The translations under genes were made by a program, and so were the position numbers. A stretch of 64,000 nt of DNA. Source: Ornithomonoglobus_A sp045649025 (GTDB lineage: Bacteria; Bacillota; Clostridia; UBA1381). The stretch is taken from assembly GCA_045649025.1 (NCBI GenBank), contig JAZRPB010000036.1:1-64000 (forward strand). The letters run 5' to 3'. The notes beneath the pieces are model-generated. The model was not told where the DNA came from, did not search any database, and saw nothing but the letters and a program-made list of their open reading frames with translations. This document shows positions 1-8,149 of this stretch, in pieces (position 1 is the first letter of the stretch; every line of letters begins with the position of its first letter).

Positions 1-1
1 C

Positions 2-1018
2 CTCGTTTTCGGCCCTCACGCGCTATACCGTATGCCCGAGCTTTTGTATAATGCATACCAAAGCAGAAAGACGGTTATTGACATAGAAAACATCGACGGA
101 GCAATTGCAGAAGAAATTCCGGTGCTTCGTGATACCGACCATAAGGCGTGGGTGTCGGTTATGTATGGGTGCAATAACTTTTGTACATACTGTGTAGTGC
201 CGTATGTAAGAGGCAGAGAACGAAGCCGCGAGCCGCACGCAATCATAAACGAAATTAAAGAGCTTGTTGCAAACGGATGCCACGAAATTTCCCTTTTGGG
301 ACAAAACGTAAATTCCTATGGCAAGGACCTTGAACAAGAAATCAATTTTGCAACACTCTTAAGAATGGTAAATGATGTTGAGGGTGTGGAGCGTATACGC
401 TTTATGACGTCGCACCCCAAGGATTTAAGCGACGAGCTTATAAAAGCAATGAAGGAATGTGACAAGGTTTGTCATCAACTGCATTTGCCGTTTCAGGCAG
501 GGTCCGACGAAATATTAAAGCAAATGAACAGAAAATATACAAAGGCTCAATATTTGGAAAAGATTGAAAAGGTTAAAAAGGCAATTCCCGATATTTCGCT
601 ATCTACCGATGTTATAGTTGGTTTTCCAACCGAAACAAATGAGGATTTTGAAGAAACGCTTGATGTGTTAAGAACGGTTGAATTTGATAACATATTCTCG
701 TTTATATATTCAAAGCGAGAGGGAACACCTGCCGCAAAGCTCGACTTTGTGTTGAGTGAAGAGGAAATCCACAAAAACTTCAACAGGCTTTTAGAGGTAC
801 AAAACGAAATCTCAAAAAGAAAGAATGATGCATATGTGGGCACAGTACAAAGAGTGCTTGTAGACGGAGCCTCAAAAAATGACGAAAAAATGTTAAGCGG
901 AAGATGCGACAGCTCAAAGGTTGTAAATTTCAGGGGCGATGAGTCGCTTATAGGCAAGTATGTGGATGTAGTAATAACAGAAGCAAAAACCTGGAGCCTT
1001 AACGGTGTCCTAAAATAG
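2..1018 (+). CDS. miaB: tRNA-2-methylthio-N6-dimethylallyladenosine synthase MiaB, 5' truncated by window
   Basis: MiaB is a cytosolic radical-SAM enzyme that adds a methylthio group to i6A37 of tRNAs reading UNN codons. The frame is open from base 2 and starts mid-protein in the family's L-V-F-G-x-H region, so roughly the first 100 residues (the UPF0004 domain with three Fe-S cysteines) lie outside the window. In the visible 338 residues the radical-SAM motif CNNFCTYC is at residues 57-64 and is followed by VVPYVRGRERSR. The C-terminal ~65 residues fit a TRAM RNA-binding domain. A first in-window ATG at 32 is internal and is not the true start. It heads a miaB-ylbF-mutS-mutL-miaA cluster; MiaA, which makes the i6A substrate, is encoded 5.4 kb downstream. 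Confidence 0.95.
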   Translation, partial: LVFGPHALYRMPELLYNAYQSRKTVIDIENIDGAIAEEIPVLRDTDHKAWVSVMYGCNNFCTYCVVPYVRGRERSREPHAIINEIKELVANGCHEISLLGQNVNSYGKDLEQEINFATLLRMVNDVEGVERIRFMTSHPKDLSDELIKAMKECDKVCHQLHLPFQAGSDEILKQMNRKYTKAQYLEKIEKVKKAIPDISLSTDVIVGFPTETNEDFEETLDVLRTVEFDNIFSFIYSKREGTPAAKLDFVLSEEEIHKNFNRLLEVQNEISKRKNDAYVGTVQRVLVDGASKNDEKMLSGRCDSSKVVNFRGDESLIGKYVDVVITEAKTWSLNGVLK

Positions 1019-1029
1019 TATAGATATGG

Positions 1030-1127
1030 TCTGCATAAAATTGTCCATCTTGGCACTCTGCCAAACTCGACGTATGTTAATACGACTTCGCTTTGCAGAG
1101 CACCAATCTGAACAATTTTCTCGCAGA
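1030..1127. repeat. Dispersed inverted-repeat element, family R2, copy 1
   Basis: The sequence TCTGCATAAAATTG (1030-1043) is matched 68 bases later by CAATTTTCTCGCAGA (1113-1127), giving a stem with AAAATTG/CAATTTT as its inner part. A second copy at 57468-57575 has the same inner part, but its outer stem is TCCGAA/TTCGGA instead of TCTGC/GCAGA. Just inside both copies is a G-Y-C-C-A-T-C-T segment. It sits right after the miaB stop codon. Confidence 0.6.
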
Positions 1128-1205
1128 CTATTTAGGATAATATTTAATTAAAAATCAACGTATGGTTCGGCGGTTTGCAACAAACCGAATAAAATTTATA
1201 AAAAC

Positions 1206-1232
1206 GTAGGGGAGGGTTTCCACACCCTCCCG
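1206..1232. repeat. GTAGGGG hairpin repeat, family R1, copy 1
   Basis: GTAGGGGAGGGTTT then CCACACCCTCCCGC forms a GC-rich hairpin (GGAGGG/CCCTCC) in an AT-rich gap 24 bases before the ylbF-family start. Related units lie at 18837-18863 (reverse orientation) and 25866-25892. The stem sequence differs in each copy, but GTAGGG at one end and CCCG or CCG at the other are kept. Confidence 0.6.
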
Positions 1233-1255
1233 CAAAAAAGAAAGGATTAACGAAA

Positions 1256-1633
1256 ATGAATATTTTAGACAAAACTCGCGAGCTTGGAGAAATGATACAG
1301 CAAAGCGAAGAAATGAAGGCATTTAAAGCTGCAGAGCTTGCACAGGCAGACGACGATACTGCACAGGTTTTAATGCAGGAATATAACATAACAAGAATGA
1401 ACCTTGCACGTGATATGCAAAGCGGAAAGCTTACACGTGAGGAGGCAACAAAGCAAAATGCCGAGGCATTTGAAAAGGTTTTGGAAAAATCAGAAACAAT
1501 CAGAAACTATATAGAAACAAAAAAGGCCTTCGATGAGCTTGTGGGTCAAATTAATCGTATAATAAATTATTATATAACAGGACAAGACCCCGACTGTACA
1601 CACGATTGCTCAACCTGTGGTGGCTGTCACTGA
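1256..1633 (+). CDS. YlbF/YmcA family protein with C-terminal Cys cluster
   Basis: This is a 125-residue helical protein of the YlbF/YmcA (DUF964) family. In Bacillus, YlbF, YmcA and YaaT form the Y-complex, which binds Fe-S clusters and affects RNase Y and entry into sporulation and competence; that role is family knowledge, not shown here. The sequence shows a long charged amphipathic helical core and a striking tail with cysteines at 114, 118, 121 and 124 (spacing C-x3-C-x2-C-x2-C), suited to binding zinc or an Fe-S cluster. The start follows AAGAAAGGA. It lies between miaB and mutS in the same direction, separated from mutS by 54 bases. The YmcA and YaaT partners are not in this window. 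Confidence 0.8.
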   Translation: MNILDKTRELGEMIQQSEEMKAFKAAELAQADDDTAQVLMQEYNITRMNLARDMQSGKLTREEATKQNAEAFEKVLEKSETIRNYIETKKAFDELVGQINRIINYYITGQDPDCTHDCSTCGGCH

Positions 1634-1687
1634 TATTAAAGCTTTTGTTTTTGGTAGTTGTATACACATTAGAAAGGATAAAGGAAA

Positions 1688-4291
1688 ATGATACAACCTT
1701 CAGATGTAACCCCAATGATGCAAAAATATTTTGAAACCAAGGCAGAATACGCCGATTGTATTCTGTTTTACAGGCTTGGGGATTTTTATGAAATGTTTTT
1801 CCAAGACGCAATTGTTGCATCAAGAGAGCTTGAGCTTACCCTAACAGGAAAGAACTGCGGTGCAAAGGAAAAAGCACCAATGTGCGGAGTGCCGTATCAC
1901 AGTGCGTCGGTTTACATTGCAAAGCTTATAGAAAAGGGCTATAAGGTTGCAATCTGTGAACAGGTTGAAGACCCCAAAACTGCAAAAGGCATTGTAAGAC
2001 GTGAGGTAATTCGTGTTGTAACACCAGGAACAGTTATTGATGAGGCACTGCTCGATGATAAGAGCAACAATTATCTTGCAGTGATTTACACGCAAAAAAA
2101 CGTTTCGGGCTTTGCAGTTTCAGATATTTCAACAGGTGAGATATTTGTTACCGAGCTTGATGAAAATGAACGTGTTTTAGACGAAATTGCACGTTACTCA
2201 CCAAGAGAAATACTTGTAAATGAGGAAGCATCACATATTTTGGGCTCAGCTATTGAAGCAAGGTTTAATATGGACACAGACGAGCAAAATAACGATATGT
2301 TTGATGAAGAGGGTATTGCCGATAAGGTTTTATTGCAATTTAAGAAAACATCATTTGCACAGCTTGGACTTCACGACAAACCTATGTCGGTGAGGGCAGT
2401 TGGTGCAATGCTTCGCTATCTTGAGCATACCCAAAAGCAAAGCCTTGACTATATAGATACTCTTACTGTGTATTCTGCGGGCGATTATATGGACCTTGAT
2501 GTTGCAACAAGAAGAAATCTTGAAATTTGTGCAACTATGCGTGATGGTGCAAAAAAAGGCTCGTTGCTTGGTGTTATAGACAAAACAAAAACATCTATGG
2601 GTGCAAGATTGCTTCGTCAGTGGGCACAAAAACCGCTTGTTAGCCCAATAGCTATAAATGAAAGACTTTACGCGGTTGATGAGCTTGTTAAAAATCCTAT
2701 GCTTAAAGACGACCTTGGCGAAGCACTTTCAAAGGTGTATGATATTTCGCGTATAATAAGCCGTTTGTCTTTGGCTACTGCAACACCAAAGGATTTAATT
2801 GCTCTAAAGCAAACAGCGTGTGTGTTACCCGAAATAGAATATCTTATTTCATCCTGTGAGTGTGCAACATTTAAAAAGCTTTTAAAGGATTTTGATATTT
2901 TATCGGATATACGTGAGCTTATAGATACATCAATATCCGATGAGGCACCTGCCATTTTAAAGGATGGCGGAGTTATAAAGGACGGTTATAACGAAGAAAT
3001 TGACCGTTTGCGTAAGGCTAAAAATAAAGGCAGCGGATGGCTTACCGAGCTTGAAGCACAGGAAAAAGAAAAAACAGGAATACCAACACTTAAGGTTGGC
3101 TATAACCGTGTTTTCGGATACTACATAGAGGTATCGAAATCATATATGAATTCTGTTCCCGAAAGCTACATAAGAAAACAGACATTAGCGGGCGGAGAGA
3201 GATATATAACAGAGGAATTAAAGGAAATAGAAAACAGTATTTTAGGAGCCGCTGAAAGACTTGTTGCTCTTGAGGCTCACGAATACGATGCAATAAGAAG
3301 AAAAATTGCACAGGAGGCAGACAGACTAAAAAATGTGGCTGATATTTTGTCGGCCATAGACTGCTACTATTCGCTTGCACAGACTGCATACAAAAACAAC
3401 TATGTTATGCCCGAAATCAACACAAACGGAAAAATTGAGATAATAGAGGGCAGACACCCCGTTGTAGAAACTATGACCAAAAATGCAATATTTGTTCCCA
3501 ACGACACCTATCTTGACGGTGACGATAACAGAACACTTATTATAACAGGTCCGAATATGGCAGGTAAGTCAACATATATGCGACAGGTTGCCGTAATTAC
3601 ACTTATGGCACAAATCGGAAGCTTTGTGCCTGCAAAAAAGGCAAATATTGGCGTTGTAGATAAAATTTTCACACGTGTGGGTGCAAGCGACGACATTGCC
3701 TCGGGACAAAGTACGTTTATGCTTGAAATGAACGAGGTAAGTCATATTTTAAGAAATGCAACTAAAAATTCGCTTATAATACTCGATGAAATCGGCAGAG
3801 GTACAAGCACTTTCGATGGTCTTTCAATTGCGTGGGCAGTGGCAGAGTATATACATAACAAGAAAAGAATTGGTGCAAAAACACTGTTTGCAACGCATTA
3901 CCACGAGTTAAGCGAGCTTGAAGAAAAGCTCGACGGTGTAAAAAACTATCGTATTGCAGTAAAAAAACGTGGCGATGAAATCACATTTTTGCGTAAGATT
4001 GTACGCGGCGGTGCAGATGACAGCTACGGCATAGAGGTTGCAGCATTGGCAGGACTTCCAAACGAGGTAATAACAAATGCCAAAAAAATTCTTCAGGGCA
4101 TATTAGATGGTCAGCCTAATACAACTTCAAAGGTAAAAATTAAAGAGGAAGTAAGCGACCAGCTTGATTTGGGTATGAATATTGCAAACGAAATAACCGA
4201 AGAATTAAAAACTCTTGATGTTACAACATATACACCAATAGAGGCACTTAATAAATTATATGAGCTGACAAACAAGGCAAAGGAACTGTAA
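1688..4291 (+). CDS. mutS: DNA mismatch repair protein MutS
   Basis: MutS recognises mismatches and small loops and, with ATP, recruits MutL. At 867 residues it is the usual length for MutS1. The mismatch-reading F-x-E motif is Phe33-Tyr34-Glu35, in RLGDFYEMFF. The ATPase has Walker A GPNMAGKST near residue 620 and the signature DEIGRGTSTFDG near 699, then FATHYHEL. Near the C-terminus is QLDLG, a possible weak sliding-clamp-binding motif. The start is set by AGAAAGGATAAAGG just upstream. It is followed 37 bases later by mutL, forming the methyl-independent mismatch repair pair found in Firmicutes. No truncation is seen. Confidence 0.98.
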   Translation: MIQPSDVTPMMQKYFETKAEYADCILFYRLGDFYEMFFQDAIVASRELELTLTGKNCGAKEKAPMCGVPYHSASVYIAKLIEKGYKVAICEQVEDPKTAKGIVRREVIRVVTPGTVIDEALLDDKSNNYLAVIYTQKNVSGFAVSDISTGEIFVTELDENERVLDEIARYSPREILVNEEASHILGSAIEARFNMDTDEQNNDMFDEEGIADKVLLQFKKTSFAQLGLHDKPMSVRAVGAMLRYLEHTQKQSLDYIDTLTVYSAGDYMDLDVATRRNLEICATMRDGAKKGSLLGVIDKTKTSMGARLLRQWAQKPLVSPIAINERLYAVDELVKNPMLKDDLGEALSKVYDISRIISRLSLATATPKDLIALKQTACVLPEIEYLISSCECATFKKLLKDFDILSDIRELIDTSISDEAPAILKDGGVIKDGYNEEIDRLRKAKNKGSGWLTELEAQEKEKTGIPTLKVGYNRVFGYYIEVSKSYMNSVPESYIRKQTLAGGERYITEELKEIENSILGAAERLVALEAHEYDAIRRKIAQEADRLKNVADILSAIDCYYSLAQTAYKNNYVMPEINTNGKIEIIEGRHPVVETMTKNAIFVPNDTYLDGDDNRTLIITGPNMAGKSTYMRQVAVITLMAQIGSFVPAKKANIGVVDKIFTRVGASDDIASGQSTFMLEMNEVSHILRNATKNSLIILDEIGRGTSTFDGLSIAWAVAEYIHNKKRIGAKTLFATHYHELSELEEKLDGVKNYRIAVKKRGDEITFLRKIVRGGADDSYGIEVAALAGLPNEVITNAKKILQGILDGQPNTTSKVKIKEEVSDQLDLGMNIANEITEELKTLDVTTYTPIEALNKLYELTNKAKEL

Positions 4292-4328
4292 AATGCTTGA
4301 TTTTACGAAAGGATACAAGTGGTAAATA

Positions 4329-6323
4329 ATGGGAATAATAAATGTATTACCAAAAGAGGTTTCCAATAAAATAGCCGCAGGTGAGGTGGTTGAACGCCCT
4401 GCAAGTGTTGTTAAGGAGCTGATTGAAAATTCCATAGATGCACACGCAAGTGCAATCAGTATAGAAATAAAAAAGGGTGGCTCACAATATATTCGTGTGA
4501 GCGATAACGGCAAAGGAATGAGCGTAGAGGACGCAAAGCTTTGCTTTTTAAGGCATGCAACAAGTAAGATTAAAACAAGCGAGGATTTAGACGCAATATA
4601 CACCCTTGGCTTTAGAGGTGAGGCACTTTCAAGTATTGGTGCGGTTTCAAGAGTGAGCCTTTACACCAAACAGGAGAATGGTGAGGGTATATGTGTTACG
4701 TGTGAGGGCGGAGAAATCTTAACATCACAGGAGGCAGGACTGCCCACAGGCACAACAATGGTGGTTGAGGATTTGTTTTTTAACACTCCCGCACGTGCAA
4801 AATTCTTAAAAAAAGACTCAACAGAGGCAGGATACATCACCGACATTGTTACAAAATGTATATTTGCACACCCTGAAATATCGTTTAAGCTTATAGTAAA
4901 CGGAAAGGAACAGCTTTTCAGTGCGGGCGACAACAAGCTCTCAAATGCTGTTTACACCATATATGGCAGAGATTATGCAAAGAACACTCTCGAGGTTATG
5001 TATGAGGATGGCGGAATAAAAATCTCGGGTGTTATAGGCAAGGGAAATGTGGCACGTCCAAACAGAAACTACCAGAGCTTTTTTGTGAATAAAAGATATG
5101 TTAAAAGTCCGCTTATGATACGTGCTCTTGAGGAGGCATACAAAAACCAGATTATGATTGGCAAATTCCCAATGGCAATTCTTAATGTGGAAATCAATCC
5201 CGAGCTTATTGATATTAACGTGCATCCAACAAAATTAGAGGTAAAGTTTTCCGACGAAAAAACAATATACCGTTCTATCTACTATGCGGCAAAAAATGCA
5301 CTTTATGAGCTGCCGAATGTGCCGCAAATAGAGCGTGGGGAAAAAGCAGACGACTTTTTGGGTATTCCGTTGGATATGATGAAGGCGCCTAAGGCGCAAA
5401 ATCATAATCCCAGAGAAAACCCGTTTGTTAAAAGAAATGAAGATAAAATAAATCCGCAGCAGATAATTCAAAAGGCTATTGAGGAAGAGCAAAAAAACGA
5501 GCTTCCAAAGCAGACACATAATTTTATTTCGCCTCAAACGGAGCAAAAAATAAGGGCAATAGAAAAAGCAATACCGCTTATGGAGGTTTGCGAAAAATCA
5601 TACGAGGACACAAAACAGTCATCATCCGAGGTTAACGAGAAAAAGCCTGAATATGAGGTGATAGAGAAAAATAAAGAGTATATCCAAAGTGAAATACAAC
5701 CCCAACAAAATGCCGATGACAGCGAAGAAAAAACCAACATTTTTGATGAATATTTTGTGGTTGTGGGTCAGCTTTTTAATTCGTATATAGTAATCGAAAA
5801 AGACGATAAAATGCTTTTAGTAGACCAGCACGCTGCACACGAGCGTTTAAAATATGAGGAATTTAAGCGTGATATGGAAAGGAATGATGTGGTATCGCAG
5901 CTTCTTTTAGAGCCTGTGGCAATTAAGCTTTCGGGTGCTGAAATGGGTGCGTACTATGAAAATGAGCAGGTGTTTACCACTCTTGGCTTTGAATGTGAGG
6001 AATTTGGCGAAAACACGGTGTTAATCCGTTCTGTGCCGTGTGATTTGCCAGTTGGCGATATTGAGGAGCTGTTTATTGAGCTTTTAACACAGTGCACAAA
6101 CTCAAAAAAGGAGCTTATAAGCGAGAGAAATGAACGTCTTGGCTACACAATTGCGTGTAAGGCGGCAATTAAAGCAAATCACTCTATGAGTATGATGGAA
6201 ATGGAAAGCCTTGTTAAAGAGGTATTTAGGCTTAAAAATATAAACACCTGTCCACATGGCAGACCAATAGTTATTTCTATGTCAAAAAAGGAGATAGAAA
6301 AAGAATTTAAGAGAATAACTTAA
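4329..6323 (+). CDS. mutL: DNA mismatch repair protein MutL, endonuclease type
   Basis: MutL couples mismatch recognition to strand removal. The N-terminal GHKL ATPase shows ENSIDAHA (33-40), DNGKGM, GFRGEALSSI and GTTMVVEDLFFNTPAR. A long polar linker of roughly 330-470 follows. The C-terminal domain carries DQHAAHERLKYE near residue 499, which matches the DQHA(x)2E(x)4E metal-binding motif, plus ACKAAIKAN and CPHGRP near 640. This makes it a nicking MutL, as expected in bacteria lacking MutH and Dam. It is 664 residues, normal for the family. The start is preceded by GAAAGGA. It is followed by miaA after 62 bases. Confidence 0.98.
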   Translation: MGIINVLPKEVSNKIAAGEVVERPASVVKELIENSIDAHASAISIEIKKGGSQYIRVSDNGKGMSVEDAKLCFLRHATSKIKTSEDLDAIYTLGFRGEALSSIGAVSRVSLYTKQENGEGICVTCEGGEILTSQEAGLPTGTTMVVEDLFFNTPARAKFLKKDSTEAGYITDIVTKCIFAHPEISFKLIVNGKEQLFSAGDNKLSNAVYTIYGRDYAKNTLEVMYEDGGIKISGVIGKGNVARPNRNYQSFFVNKRYVKSPLMIRALEEAYKNQIMIGKFPMAILNVEINPELIDINVHPTKLEVKFSDEKTIYRSIYYAAKNALYELPNVPQIERGEKADDFLGIPLDMMKAPKAQNHNPRENPFVKRNEDKINPQQIIQKAIEEEQKNELPKQTHNFISPQTEQKIRAIEKAIPLMEVCEKSYEDTKQSSSEVNEKKPEYEVIEKNKEYIQSEIQPQQNADDSEEKTNIFDEYFVVVGQLFNSYIVIEKDDKMLLVDQHAAHERLKYEEFKRDMERNDVVSQLLLEPVAIKLSGAEMGAYYENEQVFTTLGFECEEFGENTVLIRSVPCDLPVGDIEELFIELLTQCTNSKKELISERNERLGYTIACKAAIKANHSMSMMEMESLVKEVFRLKNINTCPHGRPIVISMSKKEIEKEFKRIT

Positions 6324-6346
6324 GGGATGTTAAAATAGCGTAGATC
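6323..6346 (+). repeat. Possible degenerate end of family R5 element
   Basis: Immediately after the mutL stop, AGGGATGTTAAAATAGCG resembles the R5 end GGGGATGTAAAAAAAGCG seen at 61663 and, inverted, at 31023 and 59136. No matching second end was found before miaA, so this may be a remnant or chance. Confidence 0.3.
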
Positions 6347-6385
6347 GCACAAAATAATATATGAAATGGGGATTAAATTATCCAA

Positions 6386-7321
6386 ATGAAAATACCCGTA
6401 ATAGTTGTATGCGGTCCAACCGCAAGCGGTAAAACAGGCATGGCAATAGATATTGCTAAAAAATATAACGGTGAAATTGTGAGTGCCGACAGTATGCAGA
6501 TTTATAAATATATGGATATCGGCACTGCAAAGCCAACACAGAGTGAGCAGTTAAAAGCAAAGCACCACCTTATAGATTTTTTGGAGCCGCACGAAGAATT
6601 TAGTGTTGCCGACTACACCGTTTTAGCACACAAAACAATAGAGGATATTGTAAAAAGGGGCAAGCTACCCATAATTGCAGGGGGTACAGGCTTGTATATA
6701 AACAGTGTTATAAATGATGTAACCTTTGGCGAAATTGATACCGACCATAAACTGCGTGAGGAGCTTGAAAAAAGAGCAGAGGCAGAGGGTGTTGATGTGT
6801 TATTAAAAGAGCTTGCAGAGTTTGATAAGGTGAGTGCCAAAAAAATTCACCCTAATAATTTAAGACGCATTATACGTGCAATTGAATTTTATAAAACAAC
6901 GGGTGTACCAATCTCGGAGCATCAGGAGAACACAAAAAAGACCATAAGCCGATATACTCCGCTTATGCTTATGATAAACCATAAAAGAGATGTTCTTTAT
7001 GAAAGAATAAATATGCGTGTGGATATTATGATAAAGGAAGGTCTTATAGACGAAGTTAAGCACCTTATGGATATGGGCTACAGTGCCGCACTTAATTCAA
7101 TGAAGGGCATAGGCTATAAGGAGATTATGGGTGCACTTGATGGTGAATACTCGCTTGATGAGGCAATAGAAATGATAAAGCTTGGCTCAAGACGCTATGC
7201 AAAAAGACAGCTCACGTGGTTTCGACGTGATGAGAGAATAAATTATCTTGATGCAGAGGGTGATGTGTTTAAAAAAGCACAAAAATTAATTGATAAATTT
7301 CTGCAAGAAAGGAGCATATAA
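6386..7321 (+). CDS. miaA: tRNA dimethylallyltransferase MiaA
   Basis: MiaA transfers a dimethylallyl group from DMAPP to N6 of A37 in tRNAs reading UNN codons; MiaB then thiomethylates the product. The P-loop GPTASGKT is at residues 10-17, followed by the substrate motif DSMQIYKYMDIGTAKP, then AGGTGLYI and the C-terminal KRQLTWFRRD. It is 311 residues, full length. The start ATG lies 20 bases after a GGGG run, so its ribosome binding site is weak. The stop codon TAA directly abuts the TTG start of the next gene. Confidence 0.97.
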   Translation: MKIPVIVVCGPTASGKTGMAIDIAKKYNGEIVSADSMQIYKYMDIGTAKPTQSEQLKAKHHLIDFLEPHEEFSVADYTVLAHKTIEDIVKRGKLPIIAGGTGLYINSVINDVTFGEIDTDHKLREELEKRAEAEGVDVLLKELAEFDKVSAKKIHPNNLRRIIRAIEFYKTTGVPISEHQENTKKTISRYTPLMLMINHKRDVLYERINMRVDIMIKEGLIDEVKHLMDMGYSAALNSMKGIGYKEIMGALDGEYSLDEAIEMIKLGSRRYAKRQLTWFRRDERINYLDAEGDVFKKAQKLIDKFLQERSI

Positions 7322-8059
7322 TTGAAAAGTTATACAGAATTTGCCCACATATACGATAAGCTTATGCACGCAGATGTAAACTATGAGCATTGGGCAGATT
7401 ACATAGAAAACATATTCGATATGTATGATATAAACCCTTCTCTTGTGTGTGACCTTGCCTGCGGAACGGGTAATATAACAATCCCTATGTCAAGACGGGG
7501 TTATGATATGACGGGTGTTGATATATCGGAGGATATGCTCAATACCGCACGTGAAAAATCAGTCGGGCTTGATATTCTCTATCTTAATCAAAGTCTTACA
7601 AAGCTTGACCTTTATGGATCTATGGGTGCATTTTTGTGTATGATAGACGGCTTTAACTATATTTTATCACCCAAACAGCTCGAAAATATATTTAAAAGGC
7701 TAAAGACTTGTTTTATGGACCCCAACGCACTGTTGATTTTTGATATAAGCTCACGTCATAAATTAAAAAATATAATAGGCAACAACACGTTTATACACTC
7801 CGAAAAAGATATTTTTTATTCGTGGCAAAACCGATATATAGAGGATAAAAACATATCCGATATGATGCTCACATTTTTTACAAAGTCTGATAAGGGGTAT
7901 CGTCGCTTTGAGGAAAGGCATCTTCAAAGGGCATACAGTGAAAAGGAAATAAAATATCTGCTCAAAAATGCAGGTTTTAAAGAGATTAATACATATAACG
8001 AGCTGACTTTTGACAGTGCAACTCCCGAAAGCGAAAGAATTGTGTTTATTGCAAGATAA
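7322..8059 (+). CDS. Class I SAM-dependent methyltransferase
   Basis: This 245-residue cytosolic enzyme has the SAM-binding glycine motif CDLACGTGN at residues 43-51, then GYDMTGVDISEDML, where the acidic residue that contacts the SAM ribose lies. The middle has a FLCMIDGFNYIL segment typical of small-molecule methyltransferases of the YodH/UbiE-like fold. The TTG start begins on the base after the miaA stop and has the strong ribosome binding site GAAAGGAG eight bases upstream, so it is translationally linked to miaA. The substrate cannot be told from the sequence. Confidence 0.85.
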   Translation: MKSYTEFAHIYDKLMHADVNYEHWADYIENIFDMYDINPSLVCDLACGTGNITIPMSRRGYDMTGVDISEDMLNTAREKSVGLDILYLNQSLTKLDLYGSMGAFLCMIDGFNYILSPKQLENIFKRLKTCFMDPNALLIFDISSRHKLKNIIGNNTFIHSEKDIFYSWQNRYIEDKNISDMMLTFFTKSDKGYRRFEERHLQRAYSEKEIKYLLKNAGFKEINTYNELTFDSATPESERIVFIAR

Positions 8060-8073
8060 ATCACTGTTTTTGC

Positions 8074-8102
8074 TTGCAATTTTAACCAAAATATGATACA
8101 AT
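8074..8102 (+). promoter_or_regulatory. Sigma-A promoter of gyrA
   Basis: TTGCAA (8074-8079) and TACAAT (8097-8102) are 17 bases apart, in the gap after the methyltransferase gene. Confidence 0.65.
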
Positions 8103-8149
8103 TATAATATAAATACCAAGAAAAAACATAAGGGTAAATGGAGGAAATT

